From NCBI GenBank assembly GCA_038093975.1, contig JBBPTG010000207.1:1-42429 (forward strand): a stretch of 42,429 nucleotides of DNA, given 5' to 3'. Both the position numbers and the translations under genes were made by a program. Position 1 is the stretch's first letter. Each line of letters starts with the position of its first letter. Origin of the DNA: Chalciporus piperatus. Lineage: Eukaryota; Basidiomycota; Agaricomycetes; Boletales; Boletaceae. The notes under the pieces are model-generated. The model was not told the DNA's origin. It saw nothing but the letters and a program-made list of their open reading frames with translations, and did no database searches. This document shows, in pieces, positions 31,293 to 42,429 of the stretch.

Positions 31293-33923
31293 ATGTCCAA
31301 TGAAGTGTACGAATCTTCCCAACATGACGATCGGCCTCTTCGCACACTGTCTGGGCACACAAACCAGATCTGGACGATGGCGTACCTCCCTGACGGCCAA
31401 CGACTGGTGACCGGTTCCTTAGATAAGACGATTCGGATATGGACGGTGGCAGATGGCAGGCAAGAAGGGAAGGAAATGGTCCACGCAACAGGTGTCACGC
31501 ATCTTGCTGTGACGAGCGATGGGGGAAGGATCATTAGCATGGATTATGATGGGAACATTACAGTGTGGGATGTGGCGACGCAGGAACTCGTCGAAGATTG
31601 GACACACATGGGGACGAACCCGCCAATTGCAATGTCAGCAGATGGTCGACTCCTCGCGTATGGCAGCGAGACCATCATCATTCGGGAGATGCTCAATCGA
31701 CGAACCAAACACAGGATCGAGATTCTTAATGGTGGAATGGCACTTTCTTTTTCCCGTGATGGATCCAAACTCGCGATTGGGGCAAATGACATCTTCATCT
31801 ACGACGTCGAGAGCGGGCAACGAATTCTTACGCTCAAGGGACACAAGGATTGGGTCACCTCTCTGCAGTGGCCGCGTGATGGTACCAAACTCTACTCTGC
31901 GTCTTGGGATAACACGATTCGCTGTTGGAACACAGAAACGGGGGAACAAATCGGGAAACCATGGGGAGGTCACTCCTCCTACATTTCCTCACTTTCACTT
32001 TCACAAGATGGAACAAAGCTAGCGAGTGGGTCCAGCGATCAGACCGTCCGTTTCTGGGATGCATCTGGTCATCCCATCGGACACCCTCTCCAATTTGAAT
32101 ACCGCAGACCAGTGGCCGCAGTCTGCATCTCTCCATCGAACGACGTCGTGGCAGCTACAGGAATCGCTCCAAAGATCTCGTTGTGTCGCGTTCCATGGCA
32201 GACGGACGAGACCCAGGTATTTAATCCGCTAGTTGCTATTTGACATCCGCTAACTCGTATCCACAGTCAACCGAACCTACTCCACCAATATCATCCGTAT
32301 CATCCGAGATCATCACTCCCACACATCGTCCACAGGTTCGTACATCGCGTCTCGGTTCACTCCTTTCTTACTGACACGTAGAAACGTCTGCGACCGCAGA
32401 TCGTCGGGAATTCCCTCAAGCATTCGGCGACGGTCACAAATCGTCTGCGAACCTCACGAACGATCAAGGACGATTCTCAGGATCGACCACGTGAACCGAC
32501 GGCGAACGAGGGCATCGAATCTAAGGCTACACTGAATGTTGCGTCGTCCCAGACGGGCCAGGTTAGTCAACTAGTCTCCGTGCCATGGAAGCGATTCATT
32601 GATCACGAAATGACCACCATCGCATCTACCACACATTAGATCGTTCAACTGCGTGCAGAACCGCCTTCAATACCACATACCTCAGCACCACTCGATCTTA
32701 CACTATATATAGCTCAACTCGACGCCCGATACTCGGAGGGTGGGAGCTTCGGCGACGTATATAGATGCCGCTACATGAGCGGTACAGGTGCCATCGAGGT
32801 CACAGCATTTCTGGGTATGCATGTCTGCGCCTCCTACTCACATACCTTCTTCCAGGTGGCTGTAAAATCATTCCGTTTCCACTTCACGTTGGAAGAAGGG
32901 AATGACGCTACACATGCCGTCAAGGTAATTAGACACAACCATTTCACCTCGAAGGGCAGGTATATGCTTACTATCAATGTGATACTTAGGTGGTTCGTCG
33001 AGAACTCGGGATATGGAGGAGGCTGGATCATCCCAACATTGTTCCATTCCTGGGTACTGCGACCGGGATTGGGATGCAAGGTTCACTGGCACTGGTCTCT
33101 GCGTGGATGCCGAATGGGAGTCTTCACAGGTTTCTCGAAAATCATGGAGAACAGCTCCATGTCGCCCACCAACTCCAGTTTGTACGTCGCCCATGTGTCC
33201 CCTTATCGGTCTACTCATCCATCCGTTGATGACAGTTGCTGGACATCGCAAACGGGCTCGATTACCGTACGTCGGCAGCGCCAATTTCCGAGGTATTTTG
33301 CTGACAACACACTTGACAGTGCACTCCTTCCCTGGGAGCCCAATAGTTCACGGGGACCTCAATGGCGTAGGTCAAAGCAATGCGCAGAAATCCAGATTTG
33401 CTAACTGGTCCGTAGAACAATGTGCTCGTGGATGGCAATTTCATTGCTCGCTTGGTTGATTTTGGCTTTTCTATGGTGGTGGAGAACATACTCGAAGCGT
33501 CCACTGCACGACCAGGTGCAATACGATGGGGTGCATCAGAGCTGATTCTTTCTGAAGATGATGAAGCACCCGAGAGGACCCCCAAGAGCGACATCTACTC
33601 TTTCGGATGCCTCACTCTACAGGTCCGTTGTAGCGAAATGTAAACCATTCATGTGCACGCTAATCTCCTCACAGGTGCTGTCGGGCAAACAACCATGGTC
33701 GGAAGTTCGGGAGGAGGGTGTGATCGCTGTGCGAATGTCCAAGGGACAGAAACCCAAGCGTCCGGAATCGCGGGCGATGGATGATCGTCACTGGGATTTC
33801 ATTCAACGTTGCTGGTCCTCTGCGGAGGAGCGGCCAACAGCGAGGATGTTGGCCTCTGATCTTCAGGAATACTTGAGCGCTTGTCCGCAGTTTCCCTCCC
33901 TTCGTGATATGTTTTCTTCGTGA
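31293..33923 (+). CDS. WD40-TKL kinase fusion protein, copy C
   Basis: ATG at 31,293. Ten exons: 31,293-32,216, 32,267-32,335, 32,382-32,561, 32,640-32,798, 32,856-32,924, 32,990-33,181, 33,236-33,266, 33,320-33,366, 33,416-33,622, 33,675-33,923; they join in frame to 708 residues. Seven WD40 blades occupy residues 17-307, from GHTNQIWTMAYLPDG to CISPSNDVVAATG. The linker carries STEPTPPISSVSSEIITP and a basic KDDSQDRPREP stretch. The kinase domain has GGSFGDV, VAVK, IVHGDLNGNN, VDFGFS and a C-lobe SDIYSFGCLTLQ, GKQPWSEVREE, ERPTARM. The usual APE motif is ASE here, whereas copy A has APE. Blades 1-5 are close to copy B; the kinase exons are nearly identical to copy A. Likely a functional gene, though activation may be weakened. 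Confidence 0.85.
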
Positions 33924-34483
33924 CATACTTACTTCATTGGCATCATAAAGGATCATCGATCATCAGTTGGTTGTACCTCAGACTGGGACTATGTATTCGT
34001 TATCTGTACCACCAGTGCTCTGTGCCAAATTTAATCTGTGCGATGTATTCTATTCATTTTGTTCACAAGGTAGCAACTTCAAGTATGGAGACGTTCTGTG
34101 CTCCCATGGAATTAGTCTCAGCACCAGTCGTGCAGGTAAACCACTCAATGGGCCCGTGGATCTGGCGGGTTGTCCGGGACGCTGGGTATGTAGATTGGCT
34201 GCCTGCCGCCATATTCGCGAGCTTAGTGAGCGCAGCTCAGGTGCGACCCAACCTCTACCCGACCGATTATCCAAATGATATATGTACCGAGGGGCACCCT
34301 GTTGAAACGAATCATGTTCGTGGCAAGAGCCATCCCTCGCGAGCTTGTCACCGAAAGTTCGACCCGGCGGAAGGGACCGGAGTTACATGCGAATCAAGAC
34401 TATCCAACATTCATATTATACCCCGCCGAACCAAAGTGAACATAATTACACTGCAGGGATGTATGTTAGTAGATAACAACTTA
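33924..34483. other. Intergenic between copy C and dna2
   Basis: Contains the 3' flank duplicated near 21,655-21,790 and 24,765-24,950. The array and dna2 converge here. The long plus-strand frame 33,920-34,858 overlaps dna2 antisense and has no protein character. Confidence 0.5.
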
Positions 34484-37400
34484 TCACAACTCCCCATTAA
34501 CAACGTCCTGCAATATCGGTCGCCCTTTCAACACTCCATCCCGGATAGGTGTTCTTGCCTTCTTCGGCGGTGTCCCCATCGCGATCGTGCACCCACCAGC
34601 ATCCCCGTCCGGACTCAGCTGCTCTCCTGGTCTCTTCCCACCACGCCTACCGACAATTTCGATCTTCGGGTGCTCAAGCGTGGGATGCAAACACTCCGCG
34701 CCTTCAGGCAACTCCAACATCCACTTCCGCGCATCCATGAGTTCCAGAAACCCTGCCAACAACGGTGTTGTACCGAGCGTTTTCCGCGAACCAATGATGA
34801 TCAACTTCGATTGCGCACGTGTAAACGACACGTTGACTCGTCGCCAATCTTTCAGTAGATCTCCGACCTGAGAAAGAAGGTTTCAGTTGTGTGCCAAGGT
34901 CTGCATGGTGATAGAATAAGACGCACCTGGCCGAGATCGTTTGATTTCACCATCGATATGATGACACAGTCCTTGTCCCTCCCCTGACTCTTGTCGGCTG
35001 TCAAAATCTCGATGTCCTTCTTTCCCTGAAGGAGATGGGATAAAAGCTTGATCTGCTGACGATATAAAGACATGATCCCGATCTGCCGTTCCTGGATGCC
35101 GCTACCAAGAAGCGCTTCGGTGATTTGGTAAACGAGTTTGCCTTCGACTTCGTTTTGGACCAAGTCACCGACTCGGGAGTCGAATGCAGGACTACGGTCC
35201 GTGTCAACGAAGACTGCCTTGCAACTGTTGCATCATGTAAGCTCGAGCTCAGTAACAAAAACCAAACTCCGAGATGGCACTCACTTCTCATCCAACAGTC
35301 GAGAAAGCCAACATCTACCCTCGGCGCACAAACACCCACCTGCAACCCGAAGGGTATCGATAAACGTTCTATCAGGCAGTACGAGACTCCGTTTCGCAAC
35401 GGCTTCTGAACCACATCGAAGTCGATCTCCGTAGATAAGCTTGTTCGACAAGACCATGATGTCCTCGTTCATGCGATACTGCTGGGTGAGGTCCACGACG
35501 GCATGTGGATGGGCTTCCGAAAGCCTTCGGAACAGGGAGGTTTCCAGTCCACCCTTTCTCGCTGCCGGATTGCGCACCTATAGACACGTCTAAGATCTCA
35601 ATATTCGTGGATCGGAGAACGACACTTACGAGTGGAGGTAGCTGGAAGTGATCCCCGACGAGCACAAACTTGTCTGCGAAGCGTAACGGACCGAGACATG
35701 TCGGCAACGTTATCTGGGACGCCTCATCCACGATACAATAATCGAATGTTCGTCGAGAAAACAAAGGACTGTCGAGGATTCAGGACCACCTCATGGAAGA
35801 TCGGCATTCAGGTGGTGACTTACTGATCGATCGTCAAACACGTGGTAGCTACGACAGGTGGAGACATGAGCTGATTCTCGAGCTGCTCGATTGTCCTTGC
35901 TTTCTTCCTCCCAGCCTCTGAGAACTTGCGGACGTCCGGATGCACCTATGTATCCCATTGAACTCAGCGCCCAGAAAACCAAACCAACGAACTGACCTTG
36001 TCCACATTACCCAACCTTAGTATGCTATAGTCATCGTCCTTGAGTTTCAACAAGATGGTATCCACCGCGGAGTGGGTGTACGACGTCAACAACACCGTCT
36101 TCCCCATGCCGACAAACGTTCGAATGAGTGCTGCAATTACCGTTGTCTTCCCCGTTCCAGGCATCCCAAGAATCAGCGCATAGTCATTCGCGCTCAACAC
36201 CCGCGTCATTGCCGCCAACTGACCCGAGTTCAGGTCAGTCGTTGCGGTCACGTACTCGGGCACACCATGCAGCATGGCCAACGTCGCCTCCTCGTCTTCA
36301 AAGGTCGGTTTGCGGAGATCGACGACCAGCTCAAGTCGCTTCGTGTCCCCGTCTGCATAGAACAACCGTGCGAGGTTGTCGCGGATCCGACCCATGCCGG
36401 CGAGCTCATCCTTGTCGATCCGGAACACAGGCTGGATACTCCCGCGTGTCTTCCGCAGCACTTGCAGGCGAGCAGTGATCTTGCCCACGTTCAGCTCGTG
36501 GTCTATACCGACAACAACCTCTTGCGGAGTAAGGTGCACGATGAAGCCTCTGGCGAGTGCGAGGAGCTCTGGTTCCACAGAGATGGCGATCGCATCGTTA
36601 ACACTGATGTGGCCGTTCAGAAGCGATTGCCCCTTAAGAGTGGGATCATTCGCACGGATCAATCGATACGTATACCGGTGTATCTTCCCCGTGCTTGGCC
36701 AGTCAGCGGCGATGAAGTTCCTGTCGATGACCATTGAGCCGAAACACCGTCCCTTTTCTTCACGCTCTGCGGCGTTCATCGTCCACAGTTCCTTTCGAAA
36801 CCGAACACCATCTTGCTCCTCGAGAGCTATCAGCGCTTCCCATTGCTTGAAGAACTCCGCTTGGGTGGAGGTGAGGTGCGACGTCTTGGCATCGTATATC
36901 CCCGCAATGGGCGAGGAGTCATCCACGACATTCTCAACGGCCTGCAATAACGTTGGATTAGAGAAGGCAAGGTACGAGCGAGCGGTACATACCTTGCGAT
37001 AAAGCATGCAGGTGTCCAGCGTATAACATTTTTTGCACAGGCGTTCATCATCGATCGTTGGAGGCAAGAACGCTTCAGGGATCTTAGTGTGGTTGACACG
37101 GCGCATCATGTAGGCTGCCAGCTCGTTCCTTGCACCCATGAGACCCCTGAGCTCGTTTCTTCCTCGAGGAACTCGTACGACCTCCTCGCTCTGGGTGTAG
37201 TACAGCAATCCATTCGGGACTTCGACCCCGTATCGTTCCTCCGCGAGAAGAGTATACAACATCGTTTGCGCACGGTGTTCCATTCCAGCGATCGAGCGAC
37301 CTGTCTTGATTTCGAACGGCATGGTATGCGTGCTCATAAGTGGCTCTTTCTTGACATATTTGTCAATCGTGCTCTCGGCGACGATAGCTTGCACACTGGC

Positions 37401-38857
37401 GTCCAGCTTTCCTTTCAGCCCATATGTAGGCGACCAGATGTCTTCTTCGATGTCATGAAGGGAGGTGATCGCTAAGAGGGAGTTCTGGTTTGCAGCCGCT
37501 CTGGTATTGGTTAGAACGGCATCGGGCTAATAGAAGAGAAGGTCGGTCGAGGAGATGAAAAAGTGGAAACGTCATACCTTGGGTATATCTGCGATGTATC
37601 GCTCGGAGAATACGCGAAGACCCTTGGAACGAAGCTTGACTTCTCGCTTGGCTTCTTCGATGGTGGTTCCAATCTTTACTATTTCCGGCAAATTCTGCAG
37701 TATGCCATCCTCGATCAAATCTTCGAGATAAATTGAATCCCAACGCTCGGAAGCAAGACATGTTTGCATGATTTCATGCAACATATTACCCCAGACAAGA
37801 GCAGGAGTGACGTCGGATGAAGAGCGTACAAGAGAGGACAGTAGAGGTTTCCGTCTGCATTGTGGAGCATTCGAGAGAGCGGTCGCTGTAAGAAGTAGAT
37901 CAGGATGATGAATGAAGATATTCTCCCGAGATGAAATCGTGATGGTGCCTTCCGAATTGAAATGCCCAAGGACGTTGATGATGTCACCTAAGAGAAACTA
38001 CGTCTGTTGACCTGGCGCATCCCATTTGAGAAATCCTTACCCTTCCGTACATCAGAATCTGCCCAGTCGTCCAGGAGTAGCACGGAGCGTGGGTGACCAT
38101 GTGGTTGGGTCTTAACCGACAAAACCTAAGTTCGCAATTTCAGAAGAAGAAAAACCTCAAGAAAAGGAGAATGTCTGACCTTGGAGCCAAAGTTCGAACT
38201 CTCTTCTACGGTTTCGACAATACATCGAGTGGCAGGAGCCTTGGTATAGGTTTTCTCGGGTGCCACAGTCGGCTGATCCTAATTCAATTGAAATAAGGGA
38301 GTGATAAATTTTCACCGCTGACCTTAGATTTGTTACGCTTGCGATCTGGGCTGAGAAAATCGCTCTCCATGTCCTCCCAATCCCAATTCTCCGCGCCATC
38401 GAGTAGATTAGCTATACCCGGATCACCTGTCTGAGCGTGAATGGCCCCAGTCAAAAGTGAGCAGCCGCGCCTAGGCGTCACAGGTCGTTTTACAGGTGAA
38501 TGTTGATGTTTCAGTGGTGACCGCTGCCTGCCATCAGTATCCGCACTGCGTGCAAGGCCCAATGTCCCTTACCTTGCTCGGACTCGACTTCTTTTTCTTC
38601 GGCGTCATGAGGTCAGACTCCATGTCAGCCCAATCCCAGCTTTCAGCACCATCCAAGAGCATTGATAGATCATGGTTTTCCTTTGCGGTTGATTCGAGCT
38701 TCGCGTCCTCCGTACTTGACGCGTTACTCTTGTGCTTCCGGGGTGAATGCGTCGTGCGGGACGGCGTACTGGTCGACTTGTCTATGCCATTCAGCAAATT
38801 CTGCATGAAATCGTCTTCATCTTGTGCAGATGGTCGTTGAACTTTTTCGACTGCCAT
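34484..38857 (-). CDS. dna2: DNA replication ATP-dependent helicase/nuclease DNA2
   Basis: A multi-exon gene of about 1,200 codons; ATG at 38,857, stop at 34,484. Exon 1 is 38,857-38,573; exons 2 and 3 (38,523-38,323, 38,278-38,180) carry Ser/Lys-rich N-terminal sequence with twice-repeated LLDGAE.WDW.DMESD motifs. The nuclease domain shows GNMLHE (about 37,780), [10 protein letters not shown] (about 37,410) and FEIKTGR (about 37,320), the PD-(D/E)XK residues. Fe-S cysteines are MQTC and [10 protein letters not shown]. The superfamily 1 helicase has Walker [31 protein letters not shown] and [16 protein letters not shown]2 trims long Okazaki flaps and resects double-strand breaks in the nucleus. 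Neighbouring exons join in frame at the junctions checked (for example RLGNVDK to [12 protein letters not shown]). This is the single-copy anchor that shows where the accessory block ends. Confidence 0.92.
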
Positions 38858-40150
38858 CTCACTTGCACCGAGCGTGTCAGGCCGCTAAGCAGTCAACAGG
38901 ACGCGTTATTTGCACGTGTTTGGCTTAATCCAAAAAGAGATTTAAATTGACATTCCGCGAATACAATGATTTTGCGTTCGTTATCTTATCTTATCAACAG
39001 CCTCCTCCAGATGCCATCTCTTCTCAGCGCACTTAGCGCCACTACAGGGACAGCAAGCGTACAGCGTATCCAAGAGCCGCCAGTAAATATGACTTGAGTG
39101 ACTGGGCCCTATTTGAACGACCATTGGCTTTGCATGTCCTCAAAGCAATCGTTCGTTACCACACCTTCAACATATCTTCAAAGGAACTGAAGAACCTGTC
39201 CCCACATTTCATCTCGCAGGTTGTTCGGGGGTAGAACGAAAGAGATCAGCAGCCTGAGATGCGGCCAGCTAGTAGTTGAAGTCCCTCACCATGTCGGGTT
39301 AGGCTACTCCCCAGTAGCCGTTGAGCGCTTGAGCCGTTCCATCATAGGAAAGTTTCGCATCCCCATCTGGGTTCGTTCTCGTACCTTGACCCGATCTTGA
39401 TCCACGAAACCCTCTCGAGGAGTGCGCAACGAATCTAATATAGGAAGGATAGTATTAGTAATAGGATGTCGCGGTCGATGTTGAATGAAATCGCAAACTC
39501 GTGATCCTGTTATCCTGTGCATTATTCATAGACAGCGCAAAGGCAATCCGACCCTCATCGGTTCCCTGTAAGAACTTTTTTCTATTCTAACTTTGCGACA
39601 ACTTGACGATAGCGCCGCTCGAGATAGTCAATCCAAGTGTTCGAGACGGATAGACTATGCGAGTCTTATATTAAGAAAGTACCAGCCTCGTGCCAGGGCA
39701 ATGATTCCACAACCTACTGCAGCATACTGCCGCTCCAATGATGCCAAGCTGTGGGTTCGGCTACCTTGTGATGAATTCCGAACATGGTGGAGTCTCCTCT
39801 TGCTGCTTGTACCATCGCATCGATGGACGATCCACAGCTGTCCGGCCATCGCAGGCAGTGCCGTCGCGTCTGGCCTCGTGTTTCCCATGTGCCCTGGACC
39901 ATCCCCAACGAGGCAGTATACAGCCTATTCATTTACATAAATTCCCCTCGGATCTACACAGGTGGCCCTCAGCGCTCAGCAACGACGACGACGACTACGC
40001 AATAATACATACCACACAAACTTCCCGCAAGCTGCTCAGCATCAGCGCCTAGTCGCCCCTAATCATCGTGCCCGAGTCCGACACCAGATCACAACACCCC
40101 CAGCCAGAATACAGCACCCAAGCCTTACGCCCCTACTGTCTCATCAAACA
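38858..40150. other. Intergenic between divergent dna2 and the 40,151 gene
   Basis: Mostly no gene is seen. At about 39,011 an ATG opens MPSLLSALSATTGTASVQRI followed by a possible GTAAAT donor. An overlapping frame (39,088-39,234) reads SDWALFERPLALHVLKAIVR then HTFNISSKELKNLSPHFISQ and looks protein-like but has no start. A small unannotated gene or exon relic is possible. Confidence 0.3.
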
Positions 40151-40828
40151 ATGTTCAAAAACTGGCAAACCACCCTCGCATCTGCCGCCGCTGGCACTGC
40201 CAAATGCGACGCCAAGACCATGTCTCCAACCCTTCGTTCAGACATCTACGCCGCCCTCGATCTAGCTAAACCCTGGCTTATTGGAAGTACAGCTCGCCAG
40301 GCCGGTGATGGGGTTTCCTACCAGCCTCTCCTCACGCTCATCCAGAAGCACTTCCCTGATCTCAAGCTCGGCATCGAATCTGTCGGTAGCGTTGACGCCG
40401 AAGTAGCCATCATCGTCGCTGGGATCACGAACATGGTGCTCGAGATGAGCAAGTGGGGCGGTATGGCAGGGGGTATGACAATGCGTACTTGGGTAGACGT
40501 GCTCAGCGAGGCACATGCCAAGATCAGCGCTGCGCCAGGGAGCAAGAGGAAGGAACAAGTCGGGCGCGGGATTACGAAGGGAATTAACCAACTCACGGAC
40601 GTCTCTCTCATGACGAAGGAGTTTGCGGCGAGAATCCAAATGATATCGCTGCTCAAGAGTGGTAGGTTCTTCCTGCTCCTCCTTGCGCCACGGAAATGTC
40701 TGATCCAAAATCGTACGCACTGCCCTATTTGCCGGGGTCGTCGGAATATAGTGAACACCAAGGTCCATGGTGCTGGGACCGAAGAAGCGAGGCAGGGAGA
40801 GGCGCTGTGGAGCTCAAAGTTTATCTGA
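40151..40828 (+). CDS. Hypothetical protein, unrecognised
   Basis: ATG at 40,151 (AACAATGTTC, A at -3). 225 residues if unspliced. A 90-bp GT-AG segment, 40,662-40,751, keeps the frame if removed and would give LLKSVNTKVHGAG and 195 residues. No signal peptide or clear membrane span. The sequence has a regular helical look (MSPTLRSDIYAALDLAKPWL, YQPLLTLIQKHFPDLKLGIE, EVAIIVAGITNMVLEMSKWG) and codon use rich in C-ending codons, which supports it being coding. I do not know the family. Upstream codons in the same frame to 39,962 are low-complexity and probably leader. It is divergent from dna2 and convergent with the gene at the right edge. Confidence 0.55.
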   Translation: MFKNWQTTLASAAAGTAKCDAKTMSPTLRSDIYAALDLAKPWLIGSTARQAGDGVSYQPLLTLIQKHFPDLKLGIESVGSVDAEVAIIVAGITNMVLEMSKWGGMAGGMTMRTWVDVLSEAHAKISAAPGSKRKEQVGRGITKGINQLTDVSLMTKEFAARIQMISLLKSGRFFLLLLAPRKCLIQNRTHCPICRGRRNIVNTKVHGAGTEEARQGEALWSSKFI

Positions 40829-41545
40829 TGGGTGCTCCAATCTTGGGGCGATGATATAGTGGGGAAGCTTTGAAGTTTGTAGGCTTTTTTTGGTTTCTGC
40901 GCATGGCGCTGTGTGCTCGCAACTCGGAGATTCAAATGGGATATGGGATAGTAACATAGTCTAAGCTCTTCAACGGGATGTACCATGTTGTGCAACTCGT
41001 GCATACCTTTCAAGCGAACCTTTGTACATGTCAAGAAAACCTTACTACGTATCCCTACTTCTTAGCCCCATCTGTCGAAATCAGCCATTACCTGTCCGAT
41101 ACCATGACGTTGATGCATATCAGGCGAGTGGCGTTTGGGTTAGAGACGATTTGTTCGCACCAAAACATTGTGTGTATTACCGTAATACTAGGCACTATAC
41201 GCCGTGTGCAAGAGAAGTGAACGTTTGAACATTGGTCATCTTCGTGTGTTCGTTGCAATTGGTTTTCATTGCCAGTGTAAATATGTACTGACGGTCCATC
41301 TGGATGTCTCGAGTATATAACCTGTCCATGTGAAAGTGAAAATGATGAAGTCGATTCATCCATAATGAAAACTGCGGTGCGTAGCCAGTGCACTGACCCT
41401 GTCATACATAAGTAATGTGCAGGATCCATGATACATAATACAAAAGCAAAAAAAACAACGACAAAGACGACATCCAAAGACACAAATGTTGGGATGGATA
41501 CAATGCAGGGAGATGGTGCGAGAGCAAACAATCGACGAGTTCACT
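40829..41545. other. Convergent intergenic spacer
   Basis: Lies between two stop codons; probably holds both 3' untranslated regions. A-rich AAAAGCAAAAAAAACAACGAC is at about 41,441. No gene is seen. Confidence 0.5.
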
Positions 41546-42429
41546 TTACATGTACTAGCGGAATTCCCAGTGAGCATCAACCCGCGCACAAGCAGGAGGA
41601 AAAGCACTCACGTAGTTGGTCGGGTCCTTTTGGTAGAACCCAGCAGACGAGGATACGTCTGGTGAACTCTCAAAGTTGGCAACAAAGTCGTCGAACGCGA
41701 GAGTGTCAAAGTTGACATCGAGCGTGAACGGCTCTTCGAACAGGTTTTGATCCACATCGGACGATGTCCGTGATCGTTCGGGCACCGAGGTGGGATATGC
41801 CGATGGCTTTTGGAATGTCATTTGGCGCATGGTGTGCAACGGTGAATTGCCTAGCGTTGACGTCATGGATGGACTGGGCTGTGCCATCCCCATACGCGAC
41901 TGATCATATGAGTGTGTGGAGGCAGGAGCCGTTGAGGAAGGGTACTGGAAATGATACACAGCCGAGAATATGAGCGTAAGTCGCGGTCGTTGCGAGTAGT
42001 CCTGGTTGGGTACAGGATCAGGGATACGGTATACATCTTGAACAACAGTATACACGGTAGGATCTTTCAACGATGTGAGACCGACCTAGAGGAGCAGGGA
42101 TGCGACATCGCTTACCTGCGGCCGCGCAGACGACGTCCCAATATTTGGGAACAAGTGCAGTGGTGTACAGAATGGGTCCGTCCCTGGAGGACTGACTGGT
42201 CGACGAAGGCAAGTACGGTCCAACATACTCAAGTTTCGTGTCCTCCGAGTGGACGGGTGCCCCGTCCAAGAGGACGATGTAGGAGGATTTTCCATTCACA
42301 GGAGTGGGGGATACGAATGTGACGGTTGGATCGATGTTACGTATATGACGTGCATCAGAGGGACGGCCACAGGGACCATATCCACTGGCTCCTGCTGGTG
42401 ACGATGCGACGGGCGGAGGGGAGGGACGG
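41546..42429 (-). CDS. 3' part of an unrecognised, possibly regulatory protein (runs off the right edge)
   Basis: Exons on the minus strand: 42,429 (edge)-42,116, 42,063-41,612 and a 9-nt last exon 41,554-41,546 encoding YM and the stop. Introns 42,115-42,064 and 41,611-41,555 are GT-AG and keep the frame. The visible protein starts GYGPCGRPSDARHIRNIDPT, VTFVSPTPVNGKSSYIVLLD, then KLEYVGPYLP, a Ser/Thr/Pro-rich stretch, and an acidic-aromatic tail (NLFEEPFTLDVNFDTLAFDD, FVANFESSPDVSSSAGF) like a transcription activation region. The family is not recognised; the regulatory role is inferred from the tail only. Confidence 0.55.

Noticed and set aside
33920..34858. 312-codon plus-strand frame downstream of copy C
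   Set aside because: It runs antisense across the last exon of dna2, has no family character and begins in duplicated 3' flank.
36072..37002. Long plus-strand frames opposite dna2
   Set aside because: Shadows of a large conserved dna2 exon on the minus strand.
40318..41034. 238-codon minus-strand frame
   Set aside because: Antisense to the better supported plus-strand gene at 40,151 and without motif support.

Overview
The window looks like a repeat-rich accessory region of a filamentous basidiomycete (class Agaricomycetes). The evidence is the many 46-90 bp GT-AG introns, a Ngaro/DIRS-type tyrosine-recombinase retrotransposon of the kind found in mushroom-forming fungi, copia and LINE elements, and an expanded family of WD40 and TKL-like kinase genes. 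I cannot name the species. The kinase/WD40 expansion would suit Cantharellales, but that is a guess.

Layout. Positions 1-19,655 are a nest of mobile DNA. A non-autonomous LTR element (1-3,421) has identical LTR sequence over all of the visible 5' copy. A LINE on the minus strand (3,422-8,718) is split by a 3,124-bp palindromic DNA element (4,537-7,660) flanked by an 8-bp target duplication. A second, unrelated palindrome (8,719-12,209) has octamer-repeat arms and carries captured host-gene pieces. Next comes a copia integrase/RT fragment on the minus strand (12,210-14,800) interrupted by a (GA)n(G)n tract. A copia RNase H piece with a probable LTR lies in the opposite orientation (15,550-16,676). 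Last is a truncated Ngaro-like element on the minus strand (16,677-19,655).

Positions 19,656-33,923 are a tandem array derived from one ancestral gene: a seven-bladed WD40 propeller joined through a Ser/Pro-rich linker to a TKL-like protein kinase. Copy A (19,657-21,614) has lost most of its propeller to the Ngaro element. Copies B (26,759-29,200) and C (31,293-33,923) read as full-length spliced fusions of 683 and 708 codons. A kinase-less WD40 gene, D (22,416-24,308), and at least three decayed fragments lie between them. A and C share about 740 bp with no difference I could see, introns included, which suggests recent gene conversion or duplication. This array is the best candidate for an interesting biological system: a sensor-kinase receptor family under birth-and-death evolution. 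That function is inference.

Positions 34,484-42,429 return to ordinary genome: a complete DNA2 replication helicase/nuclease gene on the minus strand, an unrecognised gene at 40,151-40,828 (+), and the 3' part of an unrecognised regulator-like gene that runs off the right edge on the minus strand.
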